This document shows positions 1-8,796 of a stretch of 64,000 nucleotides of DNA, one piece after another. Below the pieces are notes generated by a model that saw nothing but the letters and a program-made list of their open reading frames with translations, searched no databases and was not told the DNA's origin. The translations under genes were made by a program, and so were the position numbers. Location: positions 478,416-542,415 of the forward strand of contig NZ_LR733293.1 of assembly GCF_902506095.1 (NCBI RefSeq), given 5' to 3'. Numbering within the stretch: position 1 is the first letter of the stretch; each line of letters starts with the position of its first letter. This DNA is from Arthrobacter sp. 9AX (GTDB taxonomy: Bacteria > Actinomycetota > Actinomycetes > Actinomycetales > Micrococcaceae).

Positions 1-1
1 C

Positions 2-1006
2 GTGGCTGAACCGGGTTCGCTCCTGGGCTTCCTGGGGCCTCGGGTGTACGAGGCGCTGCACGGTGAAGCTTTTCCCGAGGGCGTGCAGGTGGCGGAAAAC
101 CTGTTCAACAAGGGCCTGATCGACGGCGTGGTGGAGCCTGCGGACCTCGCCGACCTGGTGGCCAGGGCCCTGGACATCCTGTGCGCCCGGCGCGGGGCGC
201 TGCCCGAGGCTCCGGCCACGCTTGCCGTCCGGCCCGCGCCGGTTGATGCGTGGACCTCGATCGGCATTTCCCGGCGTCCGCGTAGGCCGGACCTGCGGCA
301 ACTCCTCAGGTACGGTGCCACCGATGCGCTGCCGCTGAACGGCACCGGGCAGGGGGAGAAGGATCCCGGGCTCCTGCTGGCGCTGGCCCGGTTTGGGGGA
401 CAATCCTGCATCGTCCTGGGCCATGCCCGTCCGCTGCGCAGGGACGCGGCCGGGATGGGCCCCGGCTCGCTGCGGGAGGCCAGGCGCGGCATGAAGCTGG
501 CCGAGGAACTGCGGCTGCCCCTGCTCACGGTTATCGACACCGCAGGCGCGGCGCTGTCGCAGGAAGCCGAGGAGGGCGGGCTGGCCGGCGAGATCGCACG
601 CTCGCTGCATGAGCTCATCGGGCTGGAAGCACCATCAGTTTCGGTGCTGCTGGGCCAGGGCACCGGGGGAGGGGCGCTCGCCTTGTTGCCGGCCGACCGG
701 ACCATCGCGGCGCAGCACAGCTGGCTCTCGCCGCTGCCGCCGGAAGGGGCCAGCGCCATCGTCCACCGGACCACCGCGCATGCTCCGGCCATGGCGCAGG
801 CGCAGGGAGTGAACGTCGCATCGCTCTACGCCAACGGCCTGGTGGACCACATCGTGGATGAGCGCGACGACGCCTCGTTGGAACCGCAGGAGTTCTGCCG
901 GCGGATGGCGCTGGCCATTGAGTACGAGCTCGGATCCGTGGCGGGTGTGCCCGTGCCGGGGCTGGTGGCCGCCCGGTCCGCGAAGTACCGGAGCCTCGGC
1001 GCCTGA
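2..1006 (+). CDS. Acyl-CoA carboxylase carboxyltransferase, 3' part (5' end outside window)
   Basis: The reading frame is open from the left edge, so the true start lies outside; the GTG at base 2 is probably an internal codon. About 334 residues are visible. The C-terminal half resembles the alpha-type carboxyltransferase (AccA-like crotonase fold): a conserved GPGSLREARRGMKLAEEL stretch, then VIDTAGA, and a glycine-rich oxyanion segment, GQGTGGGALAL. The N-terminal piece (LFNKGLIDGVVEP) looks like the end of a beta-type domain, which would make this a fused AccD-AccA protein. Such enzymes move carboxylate from carboxybiotin to acetyl- or propionyl-CoA. The biotin carboxylase partner is not in the window. 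It could instead be another acyl-CoA carboxylase beta subunit; family membership is secure, substrate is not. Confidence 0.85.
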   Translation: MAEPGSLLGFLGPRVYEALHGEAFPEGVQVAENLFNKGLIDGVVEPADLADLVARALDILCARRGALPEAPATLAVRPAPVDAWTSIGISRRPRRPDLRQLLRYGATDALPLNGTGQGEKDPGLLLALARFGGQSCIVLGHARPLRRDAAGMGPGSLREARRGMKLAEELRLPLLTVIDTAGAALSQEAEEGGLAGEIARSLHELIGLEAPSVSVLLGQGTGGGALALLPADRTIAAQHSWLSPLPPEGASAIVHRTTAHAPAMAQAQGVNVASLYANGLVDHIVDERDDASLEPQEFCRRMALAIEYELGSVAGVPVPGLVAARSAKYRSLGA

Positions 1007-1062
1007 GGTGCTGAGGTGCCCGAGGTGCCCGGGGCTCGGCGCGTGCCGGGACGGTCCCGCGG

Positions 1063-1599
1063 TTACTTCCGTGTGGCTGAGCGGGCGCGGTGGGCGTTCC
1101 TGCGGAGCTGAAGGATCCGGGCCCCGCCGGCCACAGCCACCAGGACGCCACCCGACACACTCGCAATGAACAGGGCCATCCCCAGCGGGACAAGTCCTTC
1201 AAGGCCGAAGTAGCGGACAGTCACCTGCCCCTGGTTCTGCAGGATGAAGATGATGAGCAGGATCAGGAGAACCAGGGCGGCCACGACGGCGGCCCACACC
1301 ACACCGGCGCGGGTCACCGGCTGCTGGGAGGTGGGAGGGGCGGGCTGGGAGGTGGTTCCCGATGTCGAATCCGGCACGCTCGTCCCCTCTGCCTGCGTTC
1401 CTGTTGGCTGCGTCCCTGCTACTTGGGTGCCCGATACCTGGGTGCCCGACGCCCGCCGTCCGGTTGCCGGTGCTGCCGGGGTGGTGCCAGGGCTTGCTGG
1501 GGCGTCTGCGCGGGCAGGTGTTCCCCCGGGCGGATTGGTTTCGGGGTAGTTTCCGGCGGACTCCGGCTGTCCGGCCGGCGGGTAATTTCCGGTGCTCAT
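1063..1599 (-). CDS. LapA-domain (DUF1049) membrane protein with GTQ repeats
   Basis: This is a 178-residue protein. Residues 1-95 are Pro/Thr/Gly/Ala-rich and disordered, with four consecutive GTQxx pentapeptides at about 52-71. Two hydrophobic helices follow, at about 99-120 and 136-158, separated by the QNQGQVTVRYFGLEG loop typical of the LapA/DUF1049 family. The C-terminus is basic. LapA homologues in proteobacteria assist lipopolysaccharide assembly; in this outer-membrane-lacking lineage the role is unknown. The start is supported by GGGAAGGGA five to six bases upstream. A 12-bp palindrome sits about 40 bases upstream of the start. It is convergent with the carboxyltransferase gene. Confidence 0.85.
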   Translation of the reverse strand: MSTGNYPPAGQPESAGNYPETNPPGGTPARADAPASPGTTPAAPATGRRASGTQVSGTQVAGTQPTGTQAEGTSVPDSTSGTTSQPAPPTSQQPVTRAGVVWAAVVAALVLLILLIIFILQNQGQVTVRYFGLEGLVPLGMALFIASVSGGVLVAVAGGARILQLRRNAHRARSATRK

Positions 1600-1636
1600 G
1601 CTGTTTCCCTTCCCAGGACTTCCATGGACGTGATAC

Positions 1637-1648
1637 TAAGCATGCTTA
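1637..1648. promoter_or_regulatory. 12-bp perfect palindrome upstream of the LapA-domain gene
   Basis: TAAGCATGCTTA is a perfect palindrome 38 bases upstream of the LapA-domain start. Its TAAGCA/TGCTTA half-sites resemble the centre of the longer palindrome upstream of the PfpI-like gene at 53.8 kb. A regulator-binding site is plausible; the protein is unknown. Confidence 0.4.
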
Positions 1649-1706
1649 TGGTCCCACCCTAGCGGGAGTCGTCGGAACAGCACAACGGAAAGGGCCTGCG
1701 GCCGGG

Positions 1707-2069
1707 CTACGTTCCGGAAATGCGCTCTGCGTGCTCACGTTCCTGGCTGCTGAGTTCCGCCAGGCCACCGGCGAGCAGGGTCCAGCGGGAGACAGTGCCG
1801 TCCGGAGCGGCCATGTTCCCGGAGGCCAGCGCCTCGTTGATGAGCCCCCGGACCTCGGCTTCATCAGGGGCCCGGGCTGAGAAGATGATCCGCAGCGACA
1901 CCGTGTCCCCTGCCCGGGACCAGCCGGTGTGGTGCGCGGCGAGCGGGCACGGCGGCGGGTGTTCCCAGCTTCCGCACAGGGCGACGGTGATGGCGGCGCC
2001 GGGAGCTGCGGGATCATCGCCGGGGCCGGCCATGAGCAGGGTGGCTGCATGCACGAACAGTCCGTTCAC
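1707..2069 (-). CDS. Hypothetical protein, 120 aa
   Basis: No family recognised. I place the start at the GTG at 2069 because GAAGGAG lies eight bases upstream of it; the frame also extends further upstream (to 2180), but that part is low-complexity and would bury the ribosome binding site. The protein has a hydrophobic N-terminus (GLFVHAATLLMAGPG), a CGSWEHPPPCPLAAHHTGW segment with two Cys and three His, and an alternating SLRIIFSARAP strand, so it looks like a small globular protein. The composition matches neighbouring real genes. The nearby tandem repeat lies in its upstream leader. Confidence 0.65.
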   Translation of the reverse strand: MNGLFVHAATLLMAGPGDDPAAPGAAITVALCGSWEHPPPCPLAAHHTGWSRAGDTVSLRIIFSARAPDEAEVRGLINEALASGNMAAPDGTVSRWTLLAGGLAELSSQEREHAERISGT

Positions 2070-2136
2070 GTCCCCGGCTCCTTCCGGCGGCTTTGGCTCG
2101 CGTGGGGTGGCACCCTGTCCGCTCCGCTGTTGCCTG

Positions 2137-2173
2137 CTTCCACCACCGCTGCCTTCTTCCACCACCGCTGCCT
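2137..2173. repeat. Two tandem copies of an 18-bp unit (period 19)
   Basis: CTTCCACCACCGCTGCCT occurs at 2137-2154 and again, identical, at 2156-2173. It lies in the 203-base non-coding stretch upstream of the 120-aa gene. A recent slippage or duplication is the simplest explanation; no function is evident. Confidence 0.8.
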
Positions 2174-2221
2174 GCTCCACTCCTGGACCCCACCGGACAT
2201 TACGGTCTGGCCGTCACGAAA

Positions 2222-2251
2222 CGGAAGGGCCTCCGTGTGGAGGTCCTTCCG
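2222..2251 (-). terminator. Hairpin terminator downstream of the 67-aa gene
   Basis: A 13-bp stem (2222-2234 with 2239-2251, one G-T wobble) closes a GTGT loop. On the minus strand it lies 21 bases past the stop at 2273 and is followed by a short T-run (TTTCG), consistent with intrinsic termination. Confidence 0.65.
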
Positions 2252-2272
2252 AATGACGGCACCGTCAAGGTG

Positions 2273-2476
2273 TCAGACCCTCTCCTTGCTCTTTTCAGCC
2301 GAAGGGGTGCGGGGCGCAGGCGTTCTGCGCCAGCTGGGGAATGCCCAGAACGTGAAGTCCTGAGCCTTGACCGGCTTCTCCGGAGTCTCCACCGGGGTTT
2401 CCTGCTTTGCCTCGGGCCGGCGCTCAGTTTCCTTCCTGATGCCCCACCCGAAGTCCTTGCTGGATGAATAGCACAT
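2273..2476 (-). CDS. Small hypothetical protein, 67 aa
   Basis: It begins MCYSSSKDFGWGIRKE. The start ATG at 2476 is chosen because AGGAGG is placed six bases upstream; an in-frame ATG 15 bases earlier would overlap that site. The protein is hydrophilic and charged (Lys/Glu/Pro-rich middle), with one aromatic patch (DFTFWAFPSW) near residue 45. A strong hairpin terminator follows the stop. No function can be assigned; a good ribosome binding site plus terminator argue that it is expressed. Confidence 0.7.
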   Translation of the reverse strand: MCYSSSKDFGWGIRKETERRPEAKQETPVETPEKPVKAQDFTFWAFPSWRRTPAPRTPSAEKSKERV

Positions 2477-2584
2477 CACAGGCCTCCTCATAGTGACTGC
2501 CCTTTAATCGTCCTCCTGTTCGCCCGCGGAGTCGAGGTGTAGGCAGAGGCGGCCAGGACCCGCAGGCCCATCCGCAAGCCGCGG

Positions 2585-2812
2585 TCAGTGCCCGCCGGAC
2601 ATCACGTCGTCGGCCTCCTGTGGACGGTGGAACTCGCAAGGGCCGTGATGCCGGAACGGGAGCAGGCAGATCCGGCCGGTCGGCAAGTGCACCATGGCGC
2701 AGCGCCCCGTTCGGGCCAAATCCTCCCTGACATTGGAGTTGTTCAGATCGGACCTGCCCTGGCGCACCTGGCTGGAGGTTCCGCCGGCGGTGGTGGGGTG
2801 TTCAGCGTTCAT
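2585..2812 (-). CDS. Small hypothetical protein, 75 aa, Cys/His-containing
   Basis: The start has GAGGAG eight bases upstream. The N-terminal 30 residues are polar. Residues 38-63 hold three cysteines (38, 49, 59) and several histidines (42, 55, 56, 62), including a CEFH motif, so metal binding is possible but unproven. It lies in the same orientation as the two small genes downstream, 108 bases from the next start. Family unknown. Confidence 0.6.
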   Translation of the reverse strand: MNAEHPTTAGGTSSQVRQGRSDLNNSNVREDLARTGRCAMVHLPTGRICLLPFRHHGPCEFHRPQEADDVMSGGH

Positions 2813-2946
2813 GAGGGCAACTCCTCGTTGAGTCTTGGCCTGCGGGCGGAACGGGAACGTGTGGACTTCCCAGTCTTCTGCACCACGGTTACGGCTGCAT
2901 TAAACCCGCGTTAGATCCAGGTCAACAAGGCCTCGTGCAAAGCTTC

Positions 2947-4365
2947 TTAGTATCCCAATTGCCGGGCTACCTGCAGAAGAAGGGCCTCTGAGCCCATCGG
3001 CCCCACCAGTTGGATGCCCATCGGCAGCCCCTGGCCGGGATCACCACCGGTCCAGTGGACGGGGATGGTGATCGCTGGCAGGCCGCAGACGTTGACCATT
3101 GAGGACCACGGCGCGAATTCGCACTGTTTCCGGTAGTCGCCGTCGGCATCCCCTGCCCACTGCGCCGCCGGCCAGCGGTCATCGCCGTGGGCAGTTCCCG
3201 TGAACCAGCCCACCGGGCGCGGCGTCTGCGCGAGAGCGGGCATCAGCATCAGGTCCCACTGCGCGTACTGGGTTACCGTGTCCCTCTGGAACTGCCGGAG
3301 GAACGCCAGCGCCTCGTTCAACTTCGCGGGGCTGCGTTGTTGCGCCCGACGGCGGAACGTCCGGGTGAGGGGCGCCAGCAGGGCTTCGCGGTGCGGACTG
3401 ATCCTCGCCGCGCCCACGGGCGCGGTCCAGGCCGTGGTGAACGCGTCCGGGTAGCGGTTGTCGTAGCGGATGGCCGCGTCGCTGAGTGAATGTCCGGCCG
3501 CGTCGAGGAGCTTTTCGCCCGCTCTAAGTGCCTCCAGCGCCTCCGGGTCCGGAGTGAACGGGAAGGTGCCGGACCACGGGCTGTCCAGAGTGACGCCGAT
3601 CCGCAGCCGCGGCGGCTCCTGTTCCATTGCCGCGAGGTAGCTGCCTTCAGGAGGCGGCGCTGGAACGAGCGCGTCCATCATCAACGCGGCGTCGGCGGCG
3701 TTCCGGGCCAGGGGACCCGCCACCACCAGCCGTGCAGGGTCGCCCAGGCTTTCTCCGCTGGGCACCAGTCCGCGGCCCGGCTTCAGGCCCACCAGTCCGC
3801 ACGCCGCGGCGGGGATGCGGATGGACCCGCCGCCGTCCGTGCCGGGCGCGAAGGGAAGCAGTCCGGCGGCCACGGCTGCTGCGCTGCCGCCGGAAGAGCC
3901 GCCTGAGCTCCTGCTGGGAGCGTAGGGATTGCGCGACGGCGGCGCCACGCGGTTTTCGCTGTAGGCCGTCAGCCCGAATTCGGGCACCTGCGTCTTGCCC
4001 AGCGAGATCACGCCAGCGTCCTTGAGAAGGGCCACCAAGGGGCCGTCGCCCGCCGCAGGTTTGTGCTCCAGGGCCGCGCTGCCGTGGGTGGTCACCACAC
4101 CGGCAACGTCGGTCAGGTCCTTGAAAGCCAAGGGCATGCCGTGCAGGGCCGGCAGCTCACCCTTGGGTATGCGGGTCCGGAGGGAATCGGCGGCCCGGGC
4201 CGCGCTCAGCGCCTGCCCGGCCGTAACTGTGACAAAAGCGCCCAGCAGGGGGTTGTGCTTTTCAATCCGGGACAGGAAATGGCCTGTGGCCTCCGCGGAG
4301 GAAACTTCGCCATTGCGGAGTTTGTCGCGGAGCATAACGGCGGAAAGTTCGTGGAGCTCAGCCAA
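2947..4365 (-). CDS. Amidase (amidase signature family)
   Basis: This is a 472-residue protein with the full amidase signature. The proposed Ser-cisSer-Lys triad is Lys82 (in GMPLAFKD), Ser157 (in the GGSSGGS glycine/serine stretch) and Ser181 (in TDGGGSIRIP). Length is normal for the family. These enzymes hydrolyse amides to acids and ammonia; the substrate cannot be read from sequence. GatA is unlikely because gatB and gatC are absent nearby. No signal peptide, so cytoplasmic. It diverges from the rhodanese gene across 225 bases in which I find no convincing promoter or operator. Confidence 0.9.
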   Translation of the reverse strand: MAELHELSAVMLRDKLRNGEVSSAEATGHFLSRIEKHNPLLGAFVTVTAGQALSAARAADSLRTRIPKGELPALHGMPLAFKDLTDVAGVVTTHGSAALEHKPAAGDGPLVALLKDAGVISLGKTQVPEFGLTAYSENRVAPPSRNPYAPSRSSGGSSGGSAAAVAAGLLPFAPGTDGGGSIRIPAAACGLVGLKPGRGLVPSGESLGDPARLVVAGPLARNAADAALMMDALVPAPPPEGSYLAAMEQEPPRLRIGVTLDSPWSGTFPFTPDPEALEALRAGEKLLDAAGHSLSDAAIRYDNRYPDAFTTAWTAPVGAARISPHREALLAPLTRTFRRRAQQRSPAKLNEALAFLRQFQRDTVTQYAQWDLMLMPALAQTPRPVGWFTGTAHGDDRWPAAQWAGDADGDYRKQCEFAPWSSMVNVCGLPAITIPVHWTGGDPGQGLPMGIQLVGPMGSEALLLQVARQLGY

Positions 4366-4590
4366 TGGACCGCGGCTCCAGGAACTCCCTGGCCGCGCCC
4401 CTGATGATGGCGGGCTGGCATACAGGCAAGGTTCCTCCCGGGGTTCTTGCTACGACGTCGTCCCAAAAGCCTAACGCGGGGCCCTTCCCGGGAAGCAAGC
4501 GTGGAGTGGACCGGACTCAGGCAGGGGGGCTTGTTCCAGGGGCGGGGACTAGGCTTAAAGCTGACCACGATCTGCCAGACAGGAATTCCG

Positions 4591-4917
4591 ATGAGTGATT
4601 TCGATACCGTCCCCGTCAACGACATCCCCAACGACGCCGCGATCCTGGATGTCCGGGAGGACTACGAATGGGTGGCCGGGCACGCCGAAGGCGCACTCCA
4701 CATCCCTATGGACCAGCTGCCCGCCCGGCTGGACGAACTCGATCCGGACCAGGACCTCTACGTCATCTGCCGGACCGGCGGCCGGTCCTTCCGCGCTGCC
4801 CAGTGGCTGACGGGCCAGGGGTACACAGCCATTAATGTCTCGGGCGGCATGGACCAGTGGCTGGAGGCAGGGAAACCCCTGGTTTCCGATAACGGCCTGA
4901 AGCCGCTGGTGCTCTAG
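4591..4917 (+). CDS. Rhodanese-like domain protein
   Basis: A single-domain rhodanese of 108 residues. The active-site loop is CRTGGRS with catalytic Cys60, preceded by the DVRED(Y)E and GHAEGALHIP motifs characteristic of the fold. The start ATG at 4591 is preceded by AGGAA; longer upstream frames lack support. Single-domain rhodaneses carry persulfide sulfur on the cysteine; the acceptor here is unknown. pheA follows after 76 bases, which include a weak C/G-rich hairpin with a T-run loop around 4950-4975, so co-transcription is uncertain. Confidence 0.9.
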   Translation: MSDFDTVPVNDIPNDAAILDVREDYEWVAGHAEGALHIPMDQLPARLDELDPDQDLYVICRTGGRSFRAAQWLTGQGYTAINVSGGMDQWLEAGKPLVSDNGLKPLVL

Positions 4918-4993
4918 CGCCTGCCAACACTGCCCGCCGTCCTGTTACAGGCGCCCTTTTTCGGGGTGCTTTCATGCCCCAAAAGGAATCCCG

Positions 4994-5971
4994 ATGCCTG
5001 CGTCCCCCGCCACTTATGCCTTCCTCGGGCCCGAAGGTACCTTCACCGAGGCGGCACTGTTGAAGATACCCGGGGCCGCTCAGGCAAGCCGCGTCCCGGC
5101 GTCGAACGTTAATGCCGCACTGGACAAAGTGCGCGAAGGGTCCGCCGACGCCGCCATGGTGCCGATCGAAAATTCGGTGGAAGGCGGCGTCACGGCCACC
5201 CTTGACGCCATCGCCACAGGGCAGGAACTACGGATCATCCGTGAGGTCCTGGTGCCCATCAGCTTTGTGCTGGTGACCCGGCCCGGTGTGCGGTTGCAGG
5301 ATATCCGGCGGATCTCCACCCATGGCCACGCCTGGGCGCAGTGCCGGCTGTGGATGGACGCCCATCTTCCGGGGGCGGAATATATTCCGGGATCATCCAC
5401 CGCCGCAGCTGCCATGGGGCTGCTGGCGGAGGACTGCCACTACGATGCCGCCATCTGCGCTCCACTGGTGGCCGAGGAACAGCACGGGCTCGCGGCGCTC
5501 GCCGAGGACATCGGCGACAACCCCGGTGCCGTAACCCGTTTCATCCTGGTCAGCCGCCCCGGCATCCTGCCCGAACGCACCGGAGCGGACAAGACCACGG
5601 TGGTGGTGCCGCTGCCCGAAGACCGGCCCGGCGCCCTGATGGAAATCCTGGACCAGTTCGCCAGCCGGGGCGTGAACCTCAGCCGGATCGAATCCAGGCC
5701 CACCGGGCAGTACCTGGGCCATTACTTCTTCAGCATCGACGCCGACGGGCACGTTGGGGACGCCCGGGTTGCGGACGCACTGGCCGGGCTCCACCGCATC
5801 AGCCCTGCCACCCGCTTCCTGGGGTCGTACCCGCGGGCGGACCACCAGGAGGCGGTGGTGGAACCGCACACCTCGGATGCGGCTTTCGCGGCAGCGCGGG
5901 CTTGGGTTGCGGGTCTGCAATCCGGGGCTGAGCGCCAGGAAAACGGTTCCGCCGCTTCGCCGACAGCGTAG
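4994..5971 (+). CDS. pheA: Prephenate dehydratase
   Basis: Converts prephenate to phenylpyruvate in phenylalanine synthesis. The 325-residue protein starts with YAFLGPEGTFTEAAL, carries the catalytic TRF triplet at 181-183 (GAVTRFIL), and has a C-terminal ACT domain at about 200-280 (GALMEILDQFASRGVN, ESRP) that normally binds phenylalanine for feedback inhibition. No chorismate mutase domain is fused. AGGAATCCCG precedes the ATG. The C-terminal 40 residues after the ACT domain are Ala/Glu-rich and variable. I see no leader-peptide attenuator upstream. Confidence 0.95.
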   Translation: MPASPATYAFLGPEGTFTEAALLKIPGAAQASRVPASNVNAALDKVREGSADAAMVPIENSVEGGVTATLDAIATGQELRIIREVLVPISFVLVTRPGVRLQDIRRISTHGHAWAQCRLWMDAHLPGAEYIPGSSTAAAAMGLLAEDCHYDAAICAPLVAEEQHGLAALAEDIGDNPGAVTRFILVSRPGILPERTGADKTTVVVPLPEDRPGALMEILDQFASRGVNLSRIESRPTGQYLGHYFFSIDADGHVGDARVADALAGLHRISPATRFLGSYPRADHQEAVVEPHTSDAAFAAARAWVAGLQSGAERQENGSAASPTA

Positions 5972-6063
5972 CCAATTGCCTCTCCTACCACTTCCGCGGG
6001 CTGTGGACAATGCGTATGCTTGCTTGATCCACAATGGATGGCCCCTAATGAAGGGAGCGGGTC

Positions 6064-6270
6064 ATGACTACCAGCAGCAGCGATAACGACGGCCAGGGAA
6101 TGATCGTCAATCCCCGGCCAACTGCCGATAACCAGGACTGGGACGGCGACGACGCTGACCGTGCTGACCGCCTGCGCTTCGAAGAGGAACAGGCCATGAT
6201 CCGAGAGCAGTCCGAGGCCCGCGCCGCCGCGAAGGCCGCCGCCGGGGACCACAAGGAAGCCAACGCCTAA
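6064..6270 (+). CDS. Small acidic hypothetical protein, 68 aa
   Basis: Highly charged and acidic (DNQDWDGDDADRADR), with a predicted C-terminal helix rich in Ala, Glu, Arg and Gln. There are no membrane segments or cysteines. AAGGGAGC lies five bases before the ATG, which supports translation. Upstream at about 6015-6020 there is a TATGCT that could be a -10 element. Convergent with the lipid-kinase-like gene, 16 bases away. Function unknown. Confidence 0.7.
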   Translation: MTTSSSDNDGQGMIVNPRPTADNQDWDGDDADRADRLRFEEEQAMIREQSEARAAAKAAAGDHKEANA

Positions 6271-6286
6271 CGCCTGACCCGCTGGT

Positions 6287-7351
6287 TCAGCCTTGCGTCG
6301 CCTGACCCCTAACCCTGATTAGCAATGAACCGGGCTCCACCTGCACGGTGACCTTGGTGGCCTCGCCTGCCGTGTCGCCGTCGAGCTGGGTGGGCATCGG
6401 CTCGGGGCACTTGATGACCACCTTGCCGGACCGGTAGACGGTCATGATGGGCAGCTTCCCGCTGTGCTTGAACATGATCTTGACGTACATCAGCACCCAG
6501 CCGATCGCGCTGCGCGGGCTCATCACCACCACGTCCAGCATGCCGTCGTCGATCATGGCCTGCGGGATGAAGTCGATGCCGCCGGGGACCAGGCCGCAGT
6601 TCGCGAAGAGGACGCTGCGGATATTCCGGACCTGGTCCGGGCTGCCGTCCAGGGAGATCGAAACCTTCTTCCGGCGGCCGGGCAGGTGGCGCATGCCCGC
6701 CTCGGTGTATGCCAGCCAGCCGAGCGCCTTCTTGAGACCGGCATTGGTGTCCGCCAGGACCTCAGCGTCCATCCCGATGCCCGCGATCACCAGGAAAACG
6801 TGCTCGGAGGAGTGGCCGGTGCGGGAGTTTTCGATGCCCATCCGGGCGGTGTCGATGTAGCGCTGGTGCCCGAAGAGGGCAGTCTGGACGTTGCCGTGCA
6901 GGTCGTAGACGTCCAGGTCCACGTTCCGCGCCAGCAGGTTCCCCGTACCCAGCGGGACCAGGCCCATGGCTACACCGGTGCCGGCGAGGGACTCAGCCAC
7001 CACCCGCACGGTGCCGTCGCCACCGCCCACCAGGACGACGTCGGGCTTGTGCCTGAGGGCCGCCTGCACCTGCGAGAATCCGGGGTCTTCCGCCGTCGTC
7101 TCATAAAAGACCGGCTCGTCCCAACCGGCCGTTAGGCAGGCACGCTGGATGGTGGCCTTCGTTTCATCCGACCGTGCCTTGATGGGGTTCAGTATCACGG
7201 CGACGCGCTGCTGGGTGAGGCCCGGCTCGTGCGCCTCACCACCCACGGCGCTGCGCACATGCAGGGCCTTCAGCCTGCGGACCCCCCACCAGCTGGAGAT
7301 GGCGAAGGCAAGCGCCACCGCTATCAGCAGGTACAGAATCAGGTCGCTCAT
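6287..7351 (-). CDS. Diacylglycerol/lipid kinase family protein (YegS/DagK-like)
   Basis: 354 residues. A single N-terminal membrane helix (about residues 3-22) is followed by a DAGK catalytic domain: RVAVILNPIKARSD, the nucleotide-binding VGGGDGTVR, and PLGTGNLLARN. The C-terminal half (VFLVIAGIGMDAEV, INCGLV-type strands) matches the family's beta-sandwich. Enzymes of this family phosphorylate diacylglycerol, sphingosine-like lipids or phosphatidylglycerol; the N-terminal anchor fits a membrane-lipid substrate. The start ATG at 7351 has only a weak ribosome binding site. Confidence 0.85.
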   Translation of the reverse strand: MSDLILYLLIAVALAFAISSWWGVRRLKALHVRSAVGGEAHEPGLTQQRVAVILNPIKARSDETKATIQRACLTAGWDEPVFYETTAEDPGFSQVQAALRHKPDVVLVGGGDGTVRVVAESLAGTGVAMGLVPLGTGNLLARNVDLDVYDLHGNVQTALFGHQRYIDTARMGIENSRTGHSSEHVFLVIAGIGMDAEVLADTNAGLKKALGWLAYTEAGMRHLPGRRKKVSISLDGSPDQVRNIRSVLFANCGLVPGGIDFIPQAMIDDGMLDVVVMSPRSAIGWVLMYVKIMFKHSGKLPIMTVYRSGKVVIKCPEPMPTQLDGDTAGEATKVTVQVEPGSLLIRVRGQATQG

Positions 7352-7439
7352 GGTGGTTCAACAGTATCCCGGCGGGAGGTGGGTTGACCGGCACACTGGC
7401 CCACCGCCGTCGTACTCCTGACGGATTGGATACCCTTAT

Positions 7440-8723
7440 GTGGTGATCGACGTAAAAGACCTCAGCGAAAACCCGGAGAAGTACCGAGCCAGCCAGCGCG
7501 CCCGCGGTGCGGACGAATCAGTGGTGGACGCGATCATTTCCGCCGACTCCGCACGCCGCGCGGCGCTGATCCGCTTCGAGAACCTCCGCGCCGAGCAGAA
7601 CGCCTTCGGCAAGAAGGTGGCCCAGGCCAAGGGCGACGAGAAGAAGGCCCTCCTGGCCGAGGTCAAGGAGCTGGCCAACTCGGTCAAGGCCGCGTCCGCT
7701 GAGGCCGATGCCGCGCAGAGCAAGCAGGAAGAGCTGCTGCGCACCATCCCCAACCTGATCGAGGACGGCGTCCCCGAGGGCGGCGAGGACGACTACGTGG
7801 TGGTCAAGACCGTGGGCACGCCCCGCGAGTTCCGCGACTTCGAGCCCCGCGACCACTTGGAAATCGGCGAGCTGCTCGGTGCCATCGACATGGAGCGCGG
7901 CGCCAAAGTGTCCGGTTCGCGCTTCTACTTCCTCCGAGGCGTGGGGGCCCGGCTGGAGATGGCGCTCCTGCAGATGGCCATGGAGCAGGCTATCGAGGCC
8001 GGCTTTATCCCGATGATCACGCCTACGTTGGTGCGTCCGGAAACCATGCAGGGCACCGGCTTCGATGTTAAGCACGACGCCGAGATCTACCGTCTGGCCG
8101 AAGACGACCTTTACCTTGTGGGCACCTCCGAGGTGCCATTGGCGGGGTACCACTCCGACGAAATCCTCGACTTCTCCGCCGGGCCCATCCGCTATGCCGG
8201 GCAAAGCTCGTGCTACCGCCGCGAGGCCGGCTCGCACGGCAAGGACACCCGCGGCATCATCCGCGTCCACCAGTTCAACAAGGTGGAAATGTTCATCTAC
8301 ACCACCGTTGAGGAGGCCGCTGCGGAGCACCAGCGGCTGCTGGCGTGGGAGGAGGAAATGCTGGCCAAGTGCGAACTGCCGTACCGGGTGATTGACACTG
8401 CGGCCGGCGACCTCGGTATGTCCGCCGCCCGGAAGTACGACTGTGAAGCCTGGGTTCCCACCCAGGGTGCGTACCGCGAGCTGACGTCCACGTCCAACTG
8501 CACCACGTTCCAGGCCCGCCGCCTGAACATCCGCGAACGCGTGGTCAACGCGGACGGCGTCTCCAAGGGCACCCGCGCCGCGGCCACCCTGAACGGGACG
8601 CTGGCCACCACCCGCTGGATCGTGGCGCTGCTGGAGCACCACCAGAACGCGGACGGCTCGGTCAACGTTCCCAAGGCGCTGCAGAAGTACCTGGGCGGCC
8701 TTGAGGTCCTCCCGGTCCTGTAG
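7440..8723 (+). CDS. serS: Seryl-tRNA synthetase
   Basis: Charges tRNA-Ser (and tRNA-Sec where present). The 427 residues have the N-terminal long coiled-coil arm (about 30-100, Ala/Glu/Lys-rich) that reads the tRNA, then the class II core: motif 2 [15 protein letters not shown] with [11 protein letters not shown], and motif 3 in the [16 protein letters not shown] region. The start is one of two adjacent GTG codons (7440 or 7443). The gene ends at a 60-bp palindrome with a following T-run that should act as its terminator. Confidence 0.95.
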   Translation: MVIDVKDLSENPEKYRASQRARGADESVVDAIISADSARRAALIRFENLRAEQNAFGKKVAQAKGDEKKALLAEVKELANSVKAASAEADAAQSKQEELLRTIPNLIEDGVPEGGEDDYVVVKTVGTPREFRDFEPRDHLEIGELLGAIDMERGAKVSGSRFYFLRGVGARLEMALLQMAMEQAIEAGFIPMITPTLVRPETMQGTGFDVKHDAEIYRLAEDDLYLVGTSEVPLAGYHSDEILDFSAGPIRYAGQSSCYRREAGSHGKDTRGIIRVHQFNKVEMFIYTTVEEAAAEHQRLLAWEEEMLAKCELPYRVIDTAAGDLGMSAARKYDCEAWVPTQGAYRELTSTSNCTTFQARRLNIRERVVNADGVSKGTRAAATLNGTLATTRWIVALLEHHQNADGSVNVPKALQKYLGGLEVLPVL

Positions 8724-8736
8724 GTTTCAGGGTTTC

Positions 8737-8796
8737 GCACCCTCTAACGGACTTTGCACCTGCGTATCCGCGGGTGCAAAGTCCGTTAGGGGGTGC
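8737..8796. repeat. 60-bp palindromic repeat, copy A; also the likely serS terminator
   Basis: The arms 8737-8760 and 8773-8796 pair over 24 bp with one G-T wobble around a 12-base centre that itself contains GCG/CGC. The layout is GCACC-(7)-GGAC-(2)-TGCACC-(12)-GGTGCA-(2)-GTCC-(7)-GGTGC. TTTTGTTT follows on the plus strand, so it can terminate serS 13 bases after its stop. The stop and last codons of the minus-strand gene at 8786-9790 lie within it. Copy B with the same layout is at 9860-9919. Confidence 0.9.

Noticed and set aside
4945..4980. Rho-independent terminator or attenuator before pheA
   Set aside because: Only a six-pair stem with a wobble; no leader peptide rich in Phe codons was found.
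7518..8642. 374-codon minus-strand frame opposite serS
   Set aside because: Shadow of the serS codon bias; composition is Gly/Val/His-rich with no family match.
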